Below, in pieces: positions 27,781-36,308 of a stretch of 64,000 nucleotides of DNA. Within the stretch, counting starts at the first letter, position 1; every line of letters starts with the position of its first letter. Location: NCBI GenBank assembly GCA_035967665.1, contig JAYWLB010000124.1:47494-111493 (forward strand), read 5' to 3'. Source of the stretch: Arctic95D-9 sp035967665 (GTDB lineage: Bacteria > Verrucomicrobiota > Verrucomicrobiia > Verrucomicrobiales > DEV007). A model generated the notes under the pieces. It did no database searches. It was not told the origin of the DNA and was given only the letters and a program-made list of their open reading frames with translations. The translations under genes and the position numbers were made by a program.

Positions 27781-28494
27781 ATGTCGAGACAATATAAGCG
27801 TGTCGTTCTAAAACTCAGTGGCGAGGCCCTCCGTGAGGTTGGCAGCGAAGACAACATTTCCCCGGAAATCGTTGAAAATATCGCCCATCAGATCAAAGCA
27901 GCCCATCAAACCGGGCTCGAAATCGCTATCGTTGTCGGAGGGGGAAATTTTTGGCGGGGAGCCGCTGCCGCCGGTCGCGGAATGGATCGAGCCACCGCAG
28001 ACTATGTCGGAATGCTCGCCACGGTCATGAATGCGATCGCCGTGCAAAGCATGCTCGAGGCGGTCGGCGTGCCAAGCCGCGTCCAAACTGCGATTGAAAT
28101 GAAGAATGTCGCCGAACCATTCATCCGCCGCATCGCCATCCGCCACCTTGAAAAAGGCCGCGTTGTCATCTTCGGAGCCGGCACAGGTAACCCTTTCTTC
28201 ACCACCGACACCACCGCCGCCCTCCGCGCAAGTGAGCTCGGTGCCGATGTTATCTTTAAAGCCACCAACGTGGACGGCGTCTATAACAAAGACCCCAACA
28301 AACACGACGACGCAGTGCGCTACGAAAATCTTACTTTCAACGACGCCCTTTCGCAGAACCTGAAAGTGATGGATGGCACCGCTTTCACCCTTTGTCAGGA
28401 CAACGATATTCCCATCGTCGTCTTCGATATGGGCGACCCCGGCAACATTCGAAAAGCACTGACCGGAGAATCCGTCGGCACGATCATCAACTAG
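27781..28494 (+). CDS. pyrH: UMP kinase
   Basis: Bacterial hexameric UMP kinase making UDP, in the amino-acid kinase fold. KRVVLKLSGEAL at the start, VVGGGNFWRGA for UMP binding, DYVGMLATVMNAIA, FGAGTGNPFFTTDTTAALRA and KATNVDGVYNKDP are all diagnostic. Length (237 aa) is typical. frr follows after 42 bp, the conserved pyrH-frr order; the usual upstream rpsB-tsf pair is replaced here by fmt. Confidence 0.97.
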   Translation: MSRQYKRVVLKLSGEALREVGSEDNISPEIVENIAHQIKAAHQTGLEIAIVVGGGNFWRGAAAAGRGMDRATADYVGMLATVMNAIAVQSMLEAVGVPSRVQTAIEMKNVAEPFIRRIAIRHLEKGRVVIFGAGTGNPFFTTDTTAALRASELGADVIFKATNVDGVYNKDPNKHDDAVRYENLTFNDALSQNLKVMDGTAFTLCQDNDIPIVVFDMGDPGNIRKALTGESVGTIIN

Positions 28495-28536
28495 ACTTCA
28501 CCGAACCAGGAACCCTTACCAGCCAAGATTAAGACT

Positions 28537-29103
28537 ATGGACACTGAAACCTTCATCCTCGAAACCGACGAAACGATGCAGAAAGCAGTCGATTTCGTTT
28601 CACAGGAAATGGCGAGCATTCGAACCGGCAAGGCGAGCCCCGCCCTCCTCGACAACATCAATGTCGTCGTCGCCGCCTACGGCTCTACGATGCCGCTGAA
28701 ACAAATCGCCCTCGTCTCCGCGCCCGAGCCACGTCTCCTCACCGTCCAGCCCCACGATCCTACGACGATGCAGGACATCGAACGCGCCATCCGCGAGTCC
28801 AAGCTCGGAATCAACCCCGCATCCGACGGCCGCATCATTCGCCTTCCCATCCCTGAGCTCTCAGAGGAACGTCGAAAAGATCTTGTCAAAATCATCAAGG
28901 ACATGGCCGAGCAGGGTCGCGTCCGGGTCCGCGGTGCCCGTAAGGACGCGATGGACAAACTCAAAGCAGCGATGAAAAGCAGCGATATTTCCGAAGATCA
29001 ATTTCACGATCTTGAGAAAGAAGTTCAGGAAGTGACCGACAAACAAGTCAAAGGCATCGACGAGCATCTCGCTGCGAAAGAGACAGACCTCATGACCGTT
29101 TAG
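28537..29103 (+). CDS. frr: Ribosome recycling factor
   Basis: Splits post-termination ribosomes together with EF-G. The 188-aa length, the start ...VSQEMASIRTGKASPALLDNI (split here by conserved RTGKASP), the central GLxxxx-like hinge PASDGRIIRLPIPELSEERRK and the long C-terminal helices match the family. It is the second gene of the pyrH-frr pair. A dispersed palindrome (29123-29153) lies 20 bp past the stop. Confidence 0.96.
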   Translation: MDTETFILETDETMQKAVDFVSQEMASIRTGKASPALLDNINVVVAAYGSTMPLKQIALVSAPEPRLLTVQPHDPTTMQDIERAIRESKLGINPASDGRIIRLPIPELSEERRKDLVKIIKDMAEQGRVRVRGARKDAMDKLKAAMKSSDISEDQFHDLEKEVQEVTDKQVKGIDEHLAAKETDLMTV

Positions 29104-29122
29104 GTCTTGTTGGCAGAAACTC

Positions 29123-29153
29123 AAGAGGGTTAAGTCGTCGACTCAACCCTGTT
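29123..29153. repeat. Dispersed AACAGGG palindrome, copy A3
   Basis: Arms AAGAGGGTTAAGTCG and CGACTCAACCCTGTT pair with two mismatches. It lies 20 bp after frr, between it and the hexapeptide acyltransferase gene. Confidence 0.7.
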
Positions 29154-29197
29154 GAATCGTAAAGATTACGGCGCAAAAGTGAACACTTGCCCCGATT

Positions 29198-29896
29198 ATG
29201 TTTGAAGCCGCAGATTACTTCGATTTCTCCAATACAGAGCACGACTCGCTCTTCGAAAGTGACACACCTGTCTGGAGTGCGCTTTCAAAAATTGCGCCGT
29301 ATCTGGAAGAACGCCTCGGGCAGGTCGATGGAGATTTGATCAAAGGCTCGGTCCATCCCACGGCCATTGTAGGAACGAACGTCTACCTCGCTGAAGGCGC
29401 AATTGTCGAAGCCAAAGCCGTCATTCAGGGCCCCGCCTGGATCGGAGCCAACACCGTGGTTCGAAGCGGTGCCTACCTCCGCAGCAACGTCATTGCAGGA
29501 GACAATTGCACTCTCGGAAATTCCTGTGAGTTCAAGAACTGCCTCCTCTTCAACAACGTCGAAGTGCCCCATTTCAATTACGTGGGAGATTCCATCCTCG
29601 GCCACAAAGCCCATCTCGGTGCCGGGGTGATTTGCTCAAACGTACGCCTCGACCGGCGAAACGTCGTCGTTCGGGGCAACGGAGGTGAACTCATCGACAC
29701 CGACCTGAGGAAGCTCAGCGCGATCATCGGAGACCGCACCGAAATCGGCTGCAATTCTGTCCTCAGTCCCGGCACAATTCTCGGAAAAGACTGCATCATC
29801 TATCCCCTCACCCACTGGCAGGGAATCCTCGGTGATGCCCAAATCGTGAAGACGAAGCAACCGCAGGACGTCGTCGCACGACACATGAAAGACTAG
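29198..29896 (+). CDS. Left-handed beta-helix (hexapeptide) acyltransferase, GlmU C-terminus-like
   Basis: 232-aa protein built largely of hexapeptide repeats (from ~50 to 215). PAWIGANTVVRSGAYLRS, then FNYVGDSILGHKAHLGAGVICSN, parallels the acetyltransferase half of GlmU-type sugar nucleotidyltransferases, including the H-x-(N/S)-YxGD pattern. The N-terminal ~45 residues (DYFDFSNTEHDSLF) are a small extra segment. It lacks the uridylyltransferase half. It may acetylate a sugar phosphate or an amino-sugar nucleotide in envelope synthesis. The gene ends in a terminator and is probably transcribed with frr or alone. Confidence 0.75.
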   Translation: MFEAADYFDFSNTEHDSLFESDTPVWSALSKIAPYLEERLGQVDGDLIKGSVHPTAIVGTNVYLAEGAIVEAKAVIQGPAWIGANTVVRSGAYLRSNVIAGDNCTLGNSCEFKNCLLFNNVEVPHFNYVGDSILGHKAHLGAGVICSNVRLDRRNVVVRGNGGELIDTDLRKLSAIIGDRTEIGCNSVLSPGTILGKDCIIYPLTHWQGILGDAQIVKTKQPQDVVARHMKD

Positions 29897-29914
29897 AGCC
29901 CCCGTGCTCTTTTT
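29895..29914 (+). terminator. Intrinsic terminator of the hexapeptide acyltransferase gene
   Basis: A short AGAGC/GCTCT stem, overlapping the stop codon, with a 6-nt loop and then a run of five T. Confidence 0.65.
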
Positions 29915-29992
29915 CCTATTCTTACTCTTAATCTTCCGGAGCCTTTCCACGACCAGACCTGGAAAGTCGCAGCGGAATCGATTGCATCCCAA

Positions 29993-30130
29993 GGTGGGGC
30001 GAGACGTCCCCGTCGAGCCTCGCGGTCCGATACGATGCCCTTCCACCCTCATATTTCGCTGCGAAGCGGTGTAGTGATTTTGAGCATGCCATAGGACTAC
30101 GCGGATCGGCAGGGACGCCTCTCCCTACCC
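29993..30130 (-). repeat. ~137-bp dispersed element, copy B1
   Basis: Reverse complement of the element at 63789-63926, aligning nearly without gaps along its length. The ends are GGT(A/G)GGG and CCCTACC, i.e. short terminal inverted repeats, and an internal CGCTTCGCAGCGAA segment is palindromic. It lies in the 270-bp gap between convergent genes. No coding sequence is supported. Confidence 0.7.
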
Positions 30131-30166
30131 GGAGAAAACTCGCGCGATTACCAAACCGAACCCGAA

Positions 30167-31387
30167 CTACTTCACATCCGGTTCTGACGTCTGATCAACC
30201 TTCCAGCGCTTGTGCATCCAAATCCATTGCTCGGGATGAGCGAGGATAAATTGCTCTAACACTTCGTTAAAACGCTTCGTATTTTTCGCGATGATGTCGC
30301 GGGTTCTTCCCTCGGTGACGATATCGACCGGAGGTGAAAATTTGAGAACGTGAGTGCCGTCCGGCTCGCGCCAGCTGTGGGAGGGAATCACGGGAGCGCC
30401 GGTAAACTGGGCGAGAACGGCAAGACTTTTAAAGGTGCTCGCAGGATGCCCGAAGAACTCGGAGACGATTCCGTATTTGGGAATGGTGTGCTGATCGAAG
30501 ATGGAAACGACGATGTGATTGTCCTCAAGGAGATCAAGAATATCATCGAGCGATCCGCTCTTCTCCAGGGTTCCGAATCCAGCTTTCCGGAAGCGGCGCA
30601 TCACGAAATCGTTGAACCACTTCGGCTTCAAAGGGCGACGGATAAAGTGAAAGAGGCCGTGATACTCTTTGAACTGGGCGATCCCCGCGACCGTGGAAAC
30701 CTCCCAGTTCCCGAAGTGCCCGCTGAGCAGGAGGACGCCTTTGCCCTGCGCTCTCGCCGCGTCGACGTGCTCACCACCCTCAACGCGGATGATCGTTTCC
30801 TTTTTCCGCGCCGACATGAAAGGCAGGCTCACAAATTCGGCGAAAAACTTGAGAAAGTGCCCGTAAAACGCCTGAGCCAAAGTCTCAATCTGCTGCCCGT
30901 CGAGTGTTTCACCGAAGACGCGGTTGAGATTCGAAAGAACCGTTGCCCGTTTGATGGGAAGGCAGCGATACATCACTTTCCCATACCACGGAGCGGTCAT
31001 GTTTTTCACCTCTGCATTCGCAACCGCCGTCGCGCTACCTTCTGTATGAGTCATAGAAAGATCAATCGTATCAATAAAATAGCGATCCATGACCGCTTTC
31101 GCTTTCGCGCTGGGAAGAGCAGAAGGCTTTCCGTAACCGTCCTTCGTCACCGAAAAATCAACCGGCTCAATCGTCCCGAGGCAAATCTCTTTGGGAAAGA
31201 GCTTGCAGCAGGCCTCTTTGGCCGCGAACCGGGCCGCGAGCTTTTGCGCACGGTTGCCGCTCGTTCCGGAATCCGCGAGCTCTTCCCCGGAAAAAAAACG
31301 CGCTAATCCTTCCTCATCGAGATCAGCGAGGAGCTTCTCGATTCGTGAAATTTCGACCGTGTCAATTCCCGTGCGCATAGGCGTCAT
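30167..31387 (-). CDS. Fusion: AcpS-type phosphopantetheinyl transferase + LpxL-type acyltransferase
   Basis: Bifunctional 406-aa protein. Residues 1-~128 are an AcpS domain, which loads phosphopantetheine on carrier proteins: GIDTVEISRIEKL with Mg ligand D9, RFAAKEAC with E58, and the C-terminal SMTHTEGSATAVA. Residues ~133-400 are a lysophospholipid/lipid A-type acyltransferase of the LpxL/HtrB family. Its HxxxxE signature is H224-E229 in SGHFGNWE, followed by FDQHT and a final HPEQWIWMHKRWK. LpxL enzymes are acyl-ACP dependent, so the fusion links carrier activation with acyl transfer. It is the last gene of the cluster, after two ketosynthases. Confidence 0.88.
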   Translation of the reverse strand: MTPMRTGIDTVEISRIEKLLADLDEEGLARFFSGEELADSGTSGNRAQKLAARFAAKEACCKLFPKEICLGTIEPVDFSVTKDGYGKPSALPSAKAKAVMDRYFIDTIDLSMTHTEGSATAVANAEVKNMTAPWYGKVMYRCLPIKRATVLSNLNRVFGETLDGQQIETLAQAFYGHFLKFFAEFVSLPFMSARKKETIIRVEGGEHVDAARAQGKGVLLLSGHFGNWEVSTVAGIAQFKEYHGLFHFIRRPLKPKWFNDFVMRRFRKAGFGTLEKSGSLDDILDLLEDNHIVVSIFDQHTIPKYGIVSEFFGHPASTFKSLAVLAQFTGAPVIPSHSWREPDGTHVLKFSPPVDIVTEGRTRDIIAKNTKRFNEVLEQFILAHPEQWIWMHKRWKVDQTSEPDVK

Positions 31388-31427
31388 GCATAGAGGCGCA
31401 GGACGGGAGGAAACACAACGGTTTTCC

Positions 31428-32705
31428 TCAGCCTGCCGAAATGATCACAGCCACGTTCATTCCGCCGAATCCGCGGCAAATCACGAGTGCTTTGTCGCTG
31501 CGCGGGGTCGTTGATGCACTCGATACAGGAAAAGCACTGATCTCGTCGTCGACGTTCTTCAACGTCGCGATGCCGGGCAGAGTTTTCTGTTTGAGCGCTT
31601 CAAGCGTCATGATGATGTCAGCAATACCGGACGCGCCGATGAGATGACCGTATGCCCATTTGAATCCTGTCACCGGAGGAATATCATCACCGAAGACACG
31701 GCCAATTCCGATTGCCTCGCTCAAATCAGAAGCGGGAGTCCCGTTTCCGTGGGCACAAATCATTCCGATGTCGGAGGGTTCGAGTCCGGCGTCGCTGAGT
31801 GCCTGCTCAACAGCACGCTTCACGCCGTCGCCATCCGGCTCCAGATCAAGAACGCCGGTTGCTTCACTGCAACATCCCCAGCCTAGAAATTCACCGAGAA
31901 CCGTCGCCCCCCGTGCTTCAGCATCGGAGGCCTTCTCAAGCGTCACCGCAGCAGCGCCTTCACCGAAAACCGTTCCATTCCGCGCCTCATCAAAGGGACG
32001 GGGCGCTTCTCCGGACATGAGCCCCAGCTTGTGATAGTAGAGCACCATCTCCGGCTCGAAGGGCGCATCGTGGCCCGCAGCGATAATGCGATCCGCTTCA
32101 TCGTTCAAAATCGCAGAAGCGGACTCAGCCACCGCCATAATCCCGCTCGCACACTGATTGGTGATGCAGGCGTTAGTGCCTTTGAACTGACCGCGAATCC
32201 CGACGTGGCAAAGCACGTTGTTGGGCAGATTTTTCAAAAGCCACATCGGCGTGACCTGAGCACTCAGCTCCCTCCCGAAGGCAGGAAGCTCGCCCTTCGC
32301 TTCGTGGATGAGCGGGAGGTAATCGTAATTACTGGTGTAATTACCGCCGCCTGAACCGACAATGAGACCGGTCCGATCATTGAATGCGGCTGTTTCCTCT
32401 TCGCCCAGCTCTCCGCGATGCTCGAGGAGGCCGGAATTCTCAACGGCTTTCTCAGCAGCGTAAATGCCGAACATATCGGTGCGGGAAATCGTCTTATGAA
32501 GCTTCCGATCCGGCACGAGCGTCCGGTTGTTCTCTTTCACTTCCGAAGCGACTTTAACCGGCCATTTCTCCCCGTCCCACTGGGTGTAGGGAGCCACGGA
32601 AGTCTCACCGCTCATCAACGTGCTCCAGACATCGTCGACGTTGGCACCGGCACCGCAGACGATTCCGCTTCCGGTAAAAACTATTTTTTCATCACGGTTA
32701 TTCAT
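31428..32705 (-). CDS. 3-oxoacyl-ACP synthase (KAS II-like), first of two
   Basis: Thiolase-fold condensing enzyme, 425 aa. The probable nucleophile is C185 in TNQCASG, with H319 in AHGNGT and H354 in YGHLIGASG, so the Cys-His-His triad is complete. The usual HGTST motif is altered to HGNGT, and the region before the cysteine (TNACITNQC) is unusual, which separates it from housekeeping FabF. It overlaps the next ketosynthase by 4 bp. It could serve a priming or a specialised extension step; a chain-length-factor role is unlikely as the cysteine is present. Confidence 0.85.
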   Translation of the reverse strand: MNNRDEKIVFTGSGIVCGAGANVDDVWSTLMSGETSVAPYTQWDGEKWPVKVASEVKENNRTLVPDRKLHKTISRTDMFGIYAAEKAVENSGLLEHRGELGEEETAAFNDRTGLIVGSGGGNYTSNYDYLPLIHEAKGELPAFGRELSAQVTPMWLLKNLPNNVLCHVGIRGQFKGTNACITNQCASGIMAVAESASAILNDEADRIIAAGHDAPFEPEMVLYYHKLGLMSGEAPRPFDEARNGTVFGEGAAAVTLEKASDAEARGATVLGEFLGWGCCSEATGVLDLEPDGDGVKRAVEQALSDAGLEPSDIGMICAHGNGTPASDLSEAIGIGRVFGDDIPPVTGFKWAYGHLIGASGIADIIMTLEALKQKTLPGIATLKNVDDEISAFPVSSASTTPRSDKALVICRGFGGMNVAVIISAG

Positions 32706-34003
32706 GAGTTCACCTCCTCCGGGTTACGAAAAACGAGCGAGCTGTTGGAACCACCGAAACCGAGCGAATTCGAAAGCGCCGCTCTGATGCGGCCCGGCTG
32801 TGGTTTTTCGAGCACCAGATTCACATCGCAATCGGGGTCAGGCTCGCTGTAGTTGGCGTTAAAAGGTGCGATACCATCGCGAATCGAGAGACAACAAACC
32901 GCTGCCTCAACCGCTCCGGCAGCGGCAATGAGGTGGCCTGTGCAACTCTTCGTCGAACTGACTTTGACCTCGTCAACACGACCCGCAAAAACGTGCTTCA
33001 GGGCCGCGCACTCGCTTCGGTCATTCATCTGCGTCGACGTCCCGTGAGCGTTCACGTAGTCGACATCGGCCGCAGTGATTCCCGCGTCGCCGAGGGCCTG
33101 CTCGATTGCCTGAATGGGACCATTTCCGTCCGGCGGGGAATCCGTAATTCGGTAACAACTCAGGGAATTGCCGTCACCGGCAAGTTCCGCGTAAATCGTT
33201 GCACCGCGTGCCACCGCTTTATCCCAGTCTTCGAGAACGAGGAATCCGGCGCCCTCTCCGAGCACAAAACCATTTCGCGTTTTATCAAAAGGGCGGCTCG
33301 CTCCTGTCGGGTTGTCATTGTCCGTCGAAAGCGCCCCGAGAAGGCAGAATCCGGAAATCCCGATCGGATTGATCATCGAATCAAAGCCGCCGGCAAGCAT
33401 GTAATCGCACTGTCCCCGGCGCATCGCCTTGAGAGCCGATCCCACCGCCTGTCCGCCCGAAGCGCACGCTGTGTGAACCGAAGTGGCGTAACCGCGAATC
33501 CCGAACTGCTTCGTAAGCAACCCGAGTCCTGCATTCGACTGCCAGCGACAGAAATTCACCGGATTCGCAGGAAAGCCGGAATCAGCGAGCCCGTCCGAAT
33601 CAAAATATCCGTCATCGGTCGCGTGATCGTAAACGACCTTGAGATCGTCATAGGCAACCGACATCATCCCCGCTCCCACCGCAAGGCCCCAGCGATGAGA
33701 ATCCTCATCCGTTGGAGCAATCCCCGCGTCAGCGAGCGCTTCAGCAGCAGCAGCAAGCGCAAAGCCGTGCGAACGCGAAGCGTATTTGAGCATTTTCGGA
33801 TTCGGCACCGCTGTTTCCGGATCAAAATCCTTCACCTCGGCGCTGAATGTGGTCGAGAAACCACTCGCGTCGAAAGACTGAGTCGTCGCTGCACCATTTT
33901 TTCCCGCCTGCAAATTCGCCCACGTCGAGGGGGCATCGTTGCCGATCGGGGTAACCAGCCCAATGCCCGTTACCGCTACCTTTCGCTTTTCCTGAGAAGC
34001 CAT
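32702..34003 (-). CDS. 3-oxoacyl-ACP synthase (FabF/KAS II-like), second of two
   Basis: Condensing enzyme of 433 aa with the classical triad: C180 in VHTACASGG, H320 in NAHGTSTQMND, H357 in SCTGHLIAAAGAVEA. Closer to standard FabF than its neighbour, and probably the main elongation enzyme. Its start follows the dehydratase gene by 15 bp and its end overlaps the other ketosynthase start (ATGA), so the set is one operon. Confidence 0.9.
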   Translation of the reverse strand: MASQEKRKVAVTGIGLVTPIGNDAPSTWANLQAGKNGAATTQSFDASGFSTTFSAEVKDFDPETAVPNPKMLKYASRSHGFALAAAAEALADAGIAPTDEDSHRWGLAVGAGMMSVAYDDLKVVYDHATDDGYFDSDGLADSGFPANPVNFCRWQSNAGLGLLTKQFGIRGYATSVHTACASGGQAVGSALKAMRRGQCDYMLAGGFDSMINPIGISGFCLLGALSTDNDNPTGASRPFDKTRNGFVLGEGAGFLVLEDWDKAVARGATIYAELAGDGNSLSCYRITDSPPDGNGPIQAIEQALGDAGITAADVDYVNAHGTSTQMNDRSECAALKHVFAGRVDEVKVSSTKSCTGHLIAAAGAVEAAVCCLSIRDGIAPFNANYSEPDPDCDVNLVLEKPQPGRIRAALSNSLGFGGSNSSLVFRNPEEVNS

Positions 34004-34018
34004 TTACTTACGAGTTTA

Positions 34019-34843
34019 TCAAACACGGCGCAGCAACACCTGTGCGCTGCTGGTGCGCTTTTTGCCCTTGCGGGTCTGAATACGCACCGTTGCCGTGTCA
34101 TGAGAGACTTCGGCCACACTTGCCTGTAAATCAAGCGTCTCTCCGGGTGGCATGAAATCGCGTAATTTCACGTTGCTCATTTGCACCGGCTCCCATTTTC
34201 CGTCCCCTTCGAGCTCCGAAACGAGATCGAGAGCAAAACGGAGATTCAGGTTCATCAACAGGGTTCCGGGAAAGACCGGTTTCCGCGGGAAATGATCTCC
34301 AAAAAAGGGCGCTTCAGCGGGAATGGTGAACTGCCCTTCCGATTTTGATCCGGCTTCGCCGCCTGTTTTTTCATAGGAAAACTCAGGAACACCACCGAAG
34401 AGATCCGGCTCAGCGCCTTCAGCGGTGAGAAGGTCATAGCGGGCGCTCACATCCGCAGGGTCGGAAAAATCAGCCATCGGCACCATCGGCCCGAGACTGT
34501 CGTGCAAAATGACGACAGGCTCGCCGTTCACTTTCGCGACTCCGTCGTAATTGACTGATTCCTCGTCCGCCTTGGACAGGGTCGCTTCGAGTTCGAGGGT
34601 ATCTCCCGGCTTCACGGTTCCTGTGAAATCGACCGCACCCGCGATCCCTGCGACAGGGCGGAATTTGAAATCCACCGCCTTCATCGAAGACATCGCCGCG
34701 AGCTGCCCAATCGCCTCCGCCACCAGCGAAAGCGGGAATTGCTCAATGTTTTCCGGAACATGGTAGGAACCGGATATTTTCACTCCAACGTCATCCGAGT
34801 GGATTTTATCGACAAAGGAGAAGGTTTTGAATTGCTCGCTCAT
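34019..34843 (-). CDS. Double-hotdog 3-hydroxyacyl-ACP dehydratase
   Basis: 274 aa with two FabZ-like hotdog repeats. The N-terminal half (~1-130) has SLVAEAIGQLAAM, the FabZ helix with catalytic-type E43, and only a loosely placed histidine (H28). The C-terminal half has GDHFPRKPVFPG with catalytic-type H184, but the expected glutamate in the following helix is replaced (LLMNLNL). In FabZ dimers His and Glu come from different subunits, so the fused halves may make one complete site. It is the first gene of the five-gene-long ketosynthase operon running down to 30167. Confidence 0.8.
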   Translation of the reverse strand: MSEQFKTFSFVDKIHSDDVGVKISGSYHVPENIEQFPLSLVAEAIGQLAAMSSMKAVDFKFRPVAGIAGAVDFTGTVKPGDTLELEATLSKADEESVNYDGVAKVNGEPVVILHDSLGPMVPMADFSDPADVSARYDLLTAEGAEPDLFGGVPEFSYEKTGGEAGSKSEGQFTIPAEAPFFGDHFPRKPVFPGTLLMNLNLRFALDLVSELEGDGKWEPVQMSNVKLRDFMPPGETLDLQASVAEVSHDTATVRIQTRKGKKRTSSAQVLLRRV

Positions 34844-34989
34844 GATCTGAAAGCCTCAATTAATGCCGCTGCGAACCATTTGCAATTGTGGAACGCACCT
34901 CCTGACCAAACAAATGCTCATAAACGGATTCATGACTGCGAAATTGTCACGGGATATAACCAGGCAACCATTTGAAGGGAAGGAATCCT

Positions 34990-35028
34990 CCTTCCTCTGC
35001 CCGTAGCGAAACGAAGTCCGTTCCGACT
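34990..35028. repeat. Dispersed 39-bp repeat, copy C2
   Basis: Second copy of the element at 16109-16147 (32/39 identical, same orientation), in the 276-bp gap between the dehydratase and ACP genes. Confidence 0.6.
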
Positions 35029-35064
35029 GCTCAGCCCGGCAGCACAACCCGACCGTCCGACACG

Positions 35065-35090
35065 AAAAAAGGCGTCGCTTTCACGACACC
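35065..35090 (-). terminator. Intrinsic terminator after the ACP gene
   Basis: On the minus strand GGTGTCG and CGACGCC pair (one G-U) around a 6-nt loop, followed by six T. It lies ~30 bp past the ACP stop and separates the FabL-FabG-ACP transcript from the dehydratase-ketosynthase operon. Confidence 0.8.
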
Positions 35091-35119
35091 TTTTCTAAAC
35101 TCGTACAAGTAGCCGGGGC

Positions 35120-35536
35120 TTATGAACCCTTCTGCTCACGAATGACCATCTTGCAGAAAGTCTCGGTCGTGAAAAGCTTGGGAATCTCAGCCGACTTCAG
35201 CGGGCTGGTGAAACGCTCGGCGGGAACTTCGGTCATGAAGCTTTTGATTTTCTCAAATCCGGCGTCGGTAACGACTCCACCCTGCTCGAATTCCTCTTCG
35301 GAAAGTTCGCCGCGGGCCTCTTCGACCGCTTTGCCCCGTGGGATTTTCACTTTAAACTCGCGCTCAAGACGGAAAACGATGTCGAGAAAGTCGATCGACT
35401 CAGCGTCGAGATCATTGATCAAAGAAGAATCAGGCTTCACTTCGTCCTCGTCGCATCCGAGCGCGTCGGCAATGATGTCGGCCACCTGTGGATAGATAGC
35501 GTCGATTTCATCCTGGCTGATGGTAGGTGTACTCAT
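35120..35536 (-). CDS. Acyl carrier protein with an inserted segment
   Basis: 138-aa carrier protein. The phosphopantetheine site is S47 in DLDAESIDFLD. Helices I-III fit ACP up to EFKVKIP (~65). A normal ACP then goes within ~10 residues into helix IV, but here ~55 residues intervene before LFTTETFCKMVI, which resembles helix IV. The insert is acidic, with a VTDAGFEKIKSFM helix. It is probably the dedicated carrier of the surrounding acyl-synthesis set. It lies 8 bp after the FabG gene and ends at a terminator. Confidence 0.85.
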   Translation of the reverse strand: MSTPTISQDEIDAIYPQVADIIADALGCDEDEVKPDSSLINDLDAESIDFLDIVFRLEREFKVKIPRGKAVEEARGELSEEEFEQGGVVTDAGFEKIKSFMTEVPAERFTSPLKSAEIPKLFTTETFCKMVIREQKGS

Positions 35537-35543
35537 GTGTTTT

Positions 35544-36308
35544 TTACATTTTAAAGCCGCCGTCTACGCTCAAGATCTGGCCTGTAACATAGGCAGAGAG
35601 ATCCGAAGCAAGGAACCAGACGGCGTTCGCAATTTCTGAGGGCAGACCATAGCGCTTAAGGACGATATTGGAAATGATTTCGTCACCGGCTAAATCACGC
35701 ACATCTTTTGACATTTCGGTCTCGATCACCCCCGGTGCGACCGCATTGACACGAATTTTGCGTCGGCCGACCTCAACCGCCAGCGATTTGGTAAAGGAAT
35801 TGATAGCCCCTTTGCTCGCGGAATAGTTCGTCTGGCCGCGTCCGCCCTTTTCAGCAGAGACAGAGCTGATGTTAATGATACTGCCGGAGCGCTTCGACAT
35901 CATAAACGGCACCGCGGCACGGCAAAAGTGGAAGACCCCTTCGATATTGGTCTTAAAAACCGTCTCGAGATCCTCGTCTTCGAGCATCGGCAGGAGATTA
36001 TCACGAATCACGCCGGCATTGTTCACGAGCACGTCTATCGTCCCGACACGATCAAAGACGGATTCGATAAAGGCATTCACCGCTTCGCTGTCGCGACCAT
36101 CGACTTTTACAGCTGTGATCGAAAGGTCAGGATTCTCCGAGACGACTTTGTTCGCGGCCTCCTCGTTTCCGAGATAGGTGAAGGTGACATCCATTCCCGA
36201 CCCGGCGAGTCTTTCGACGATGGCGCGTCCGATCCCGCGGCTCCCCCCGGTCACGATGGCATTTTTTCCACTGAGACCATCAGCGGTGATGTTGTTTGCT
36301 TCACTCAT
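35544..36308 (-). CDS. 3-oxoacyl-ACP reductase (FabG-like SDR)
   Basis: NADPH-dependent ketoreductase of 254 aa, short-chain dehydrogenase fold. VTGGSRGIG (cofactor loop, ~19-27), NNAG (96-99), N121, the catalytic serine in INISSVS and YSASK with Y162/K166 are present; the end AYVTGQILSVDGGFKM is typical of FabG. It overlaps the FabL gene by 4 bp and precedes ACP by 8 bp. It is named by similarity: other SDR substrates are possible, but the context supports 3-oxoacyl-ACP. Confidence 0.88.
   Translation of the reverse strand: MSEANNITADGLSGKNAIVTGGSRGIGRAIVERLAGSGMDVTFTYLGNEEAANKVVSENPDLSITAVKVDGRDSEAVNAFIESVFDRVGTIDVLVNNAGVIRDNLLPMLEDEDLETVFKTNIEGVFHFCRAAVPFMMSKRSGSIINISSVSAEKGGRGQTNYSASKGAINSFTKSLAVEVGRRKIRVNAVAPGVIETEMSKDVRDLAGDEIISNIVLKRYGLPSEIANAVWFLASDLSAYVTGQILSVDGGFKM

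Noticed and set aside
30350..31306. 318-aa ORF antisense to the AcpS-LpxL fusion
   Set aside because: Composition is that of a reverse-frame shadow; the sense gene has complete motifs.
32933..34129. 398-aa ORF antisense to the second ketosynthase
   Set aside because: Arg/Ser-rich shadow frame of a clear FabF-like gene.
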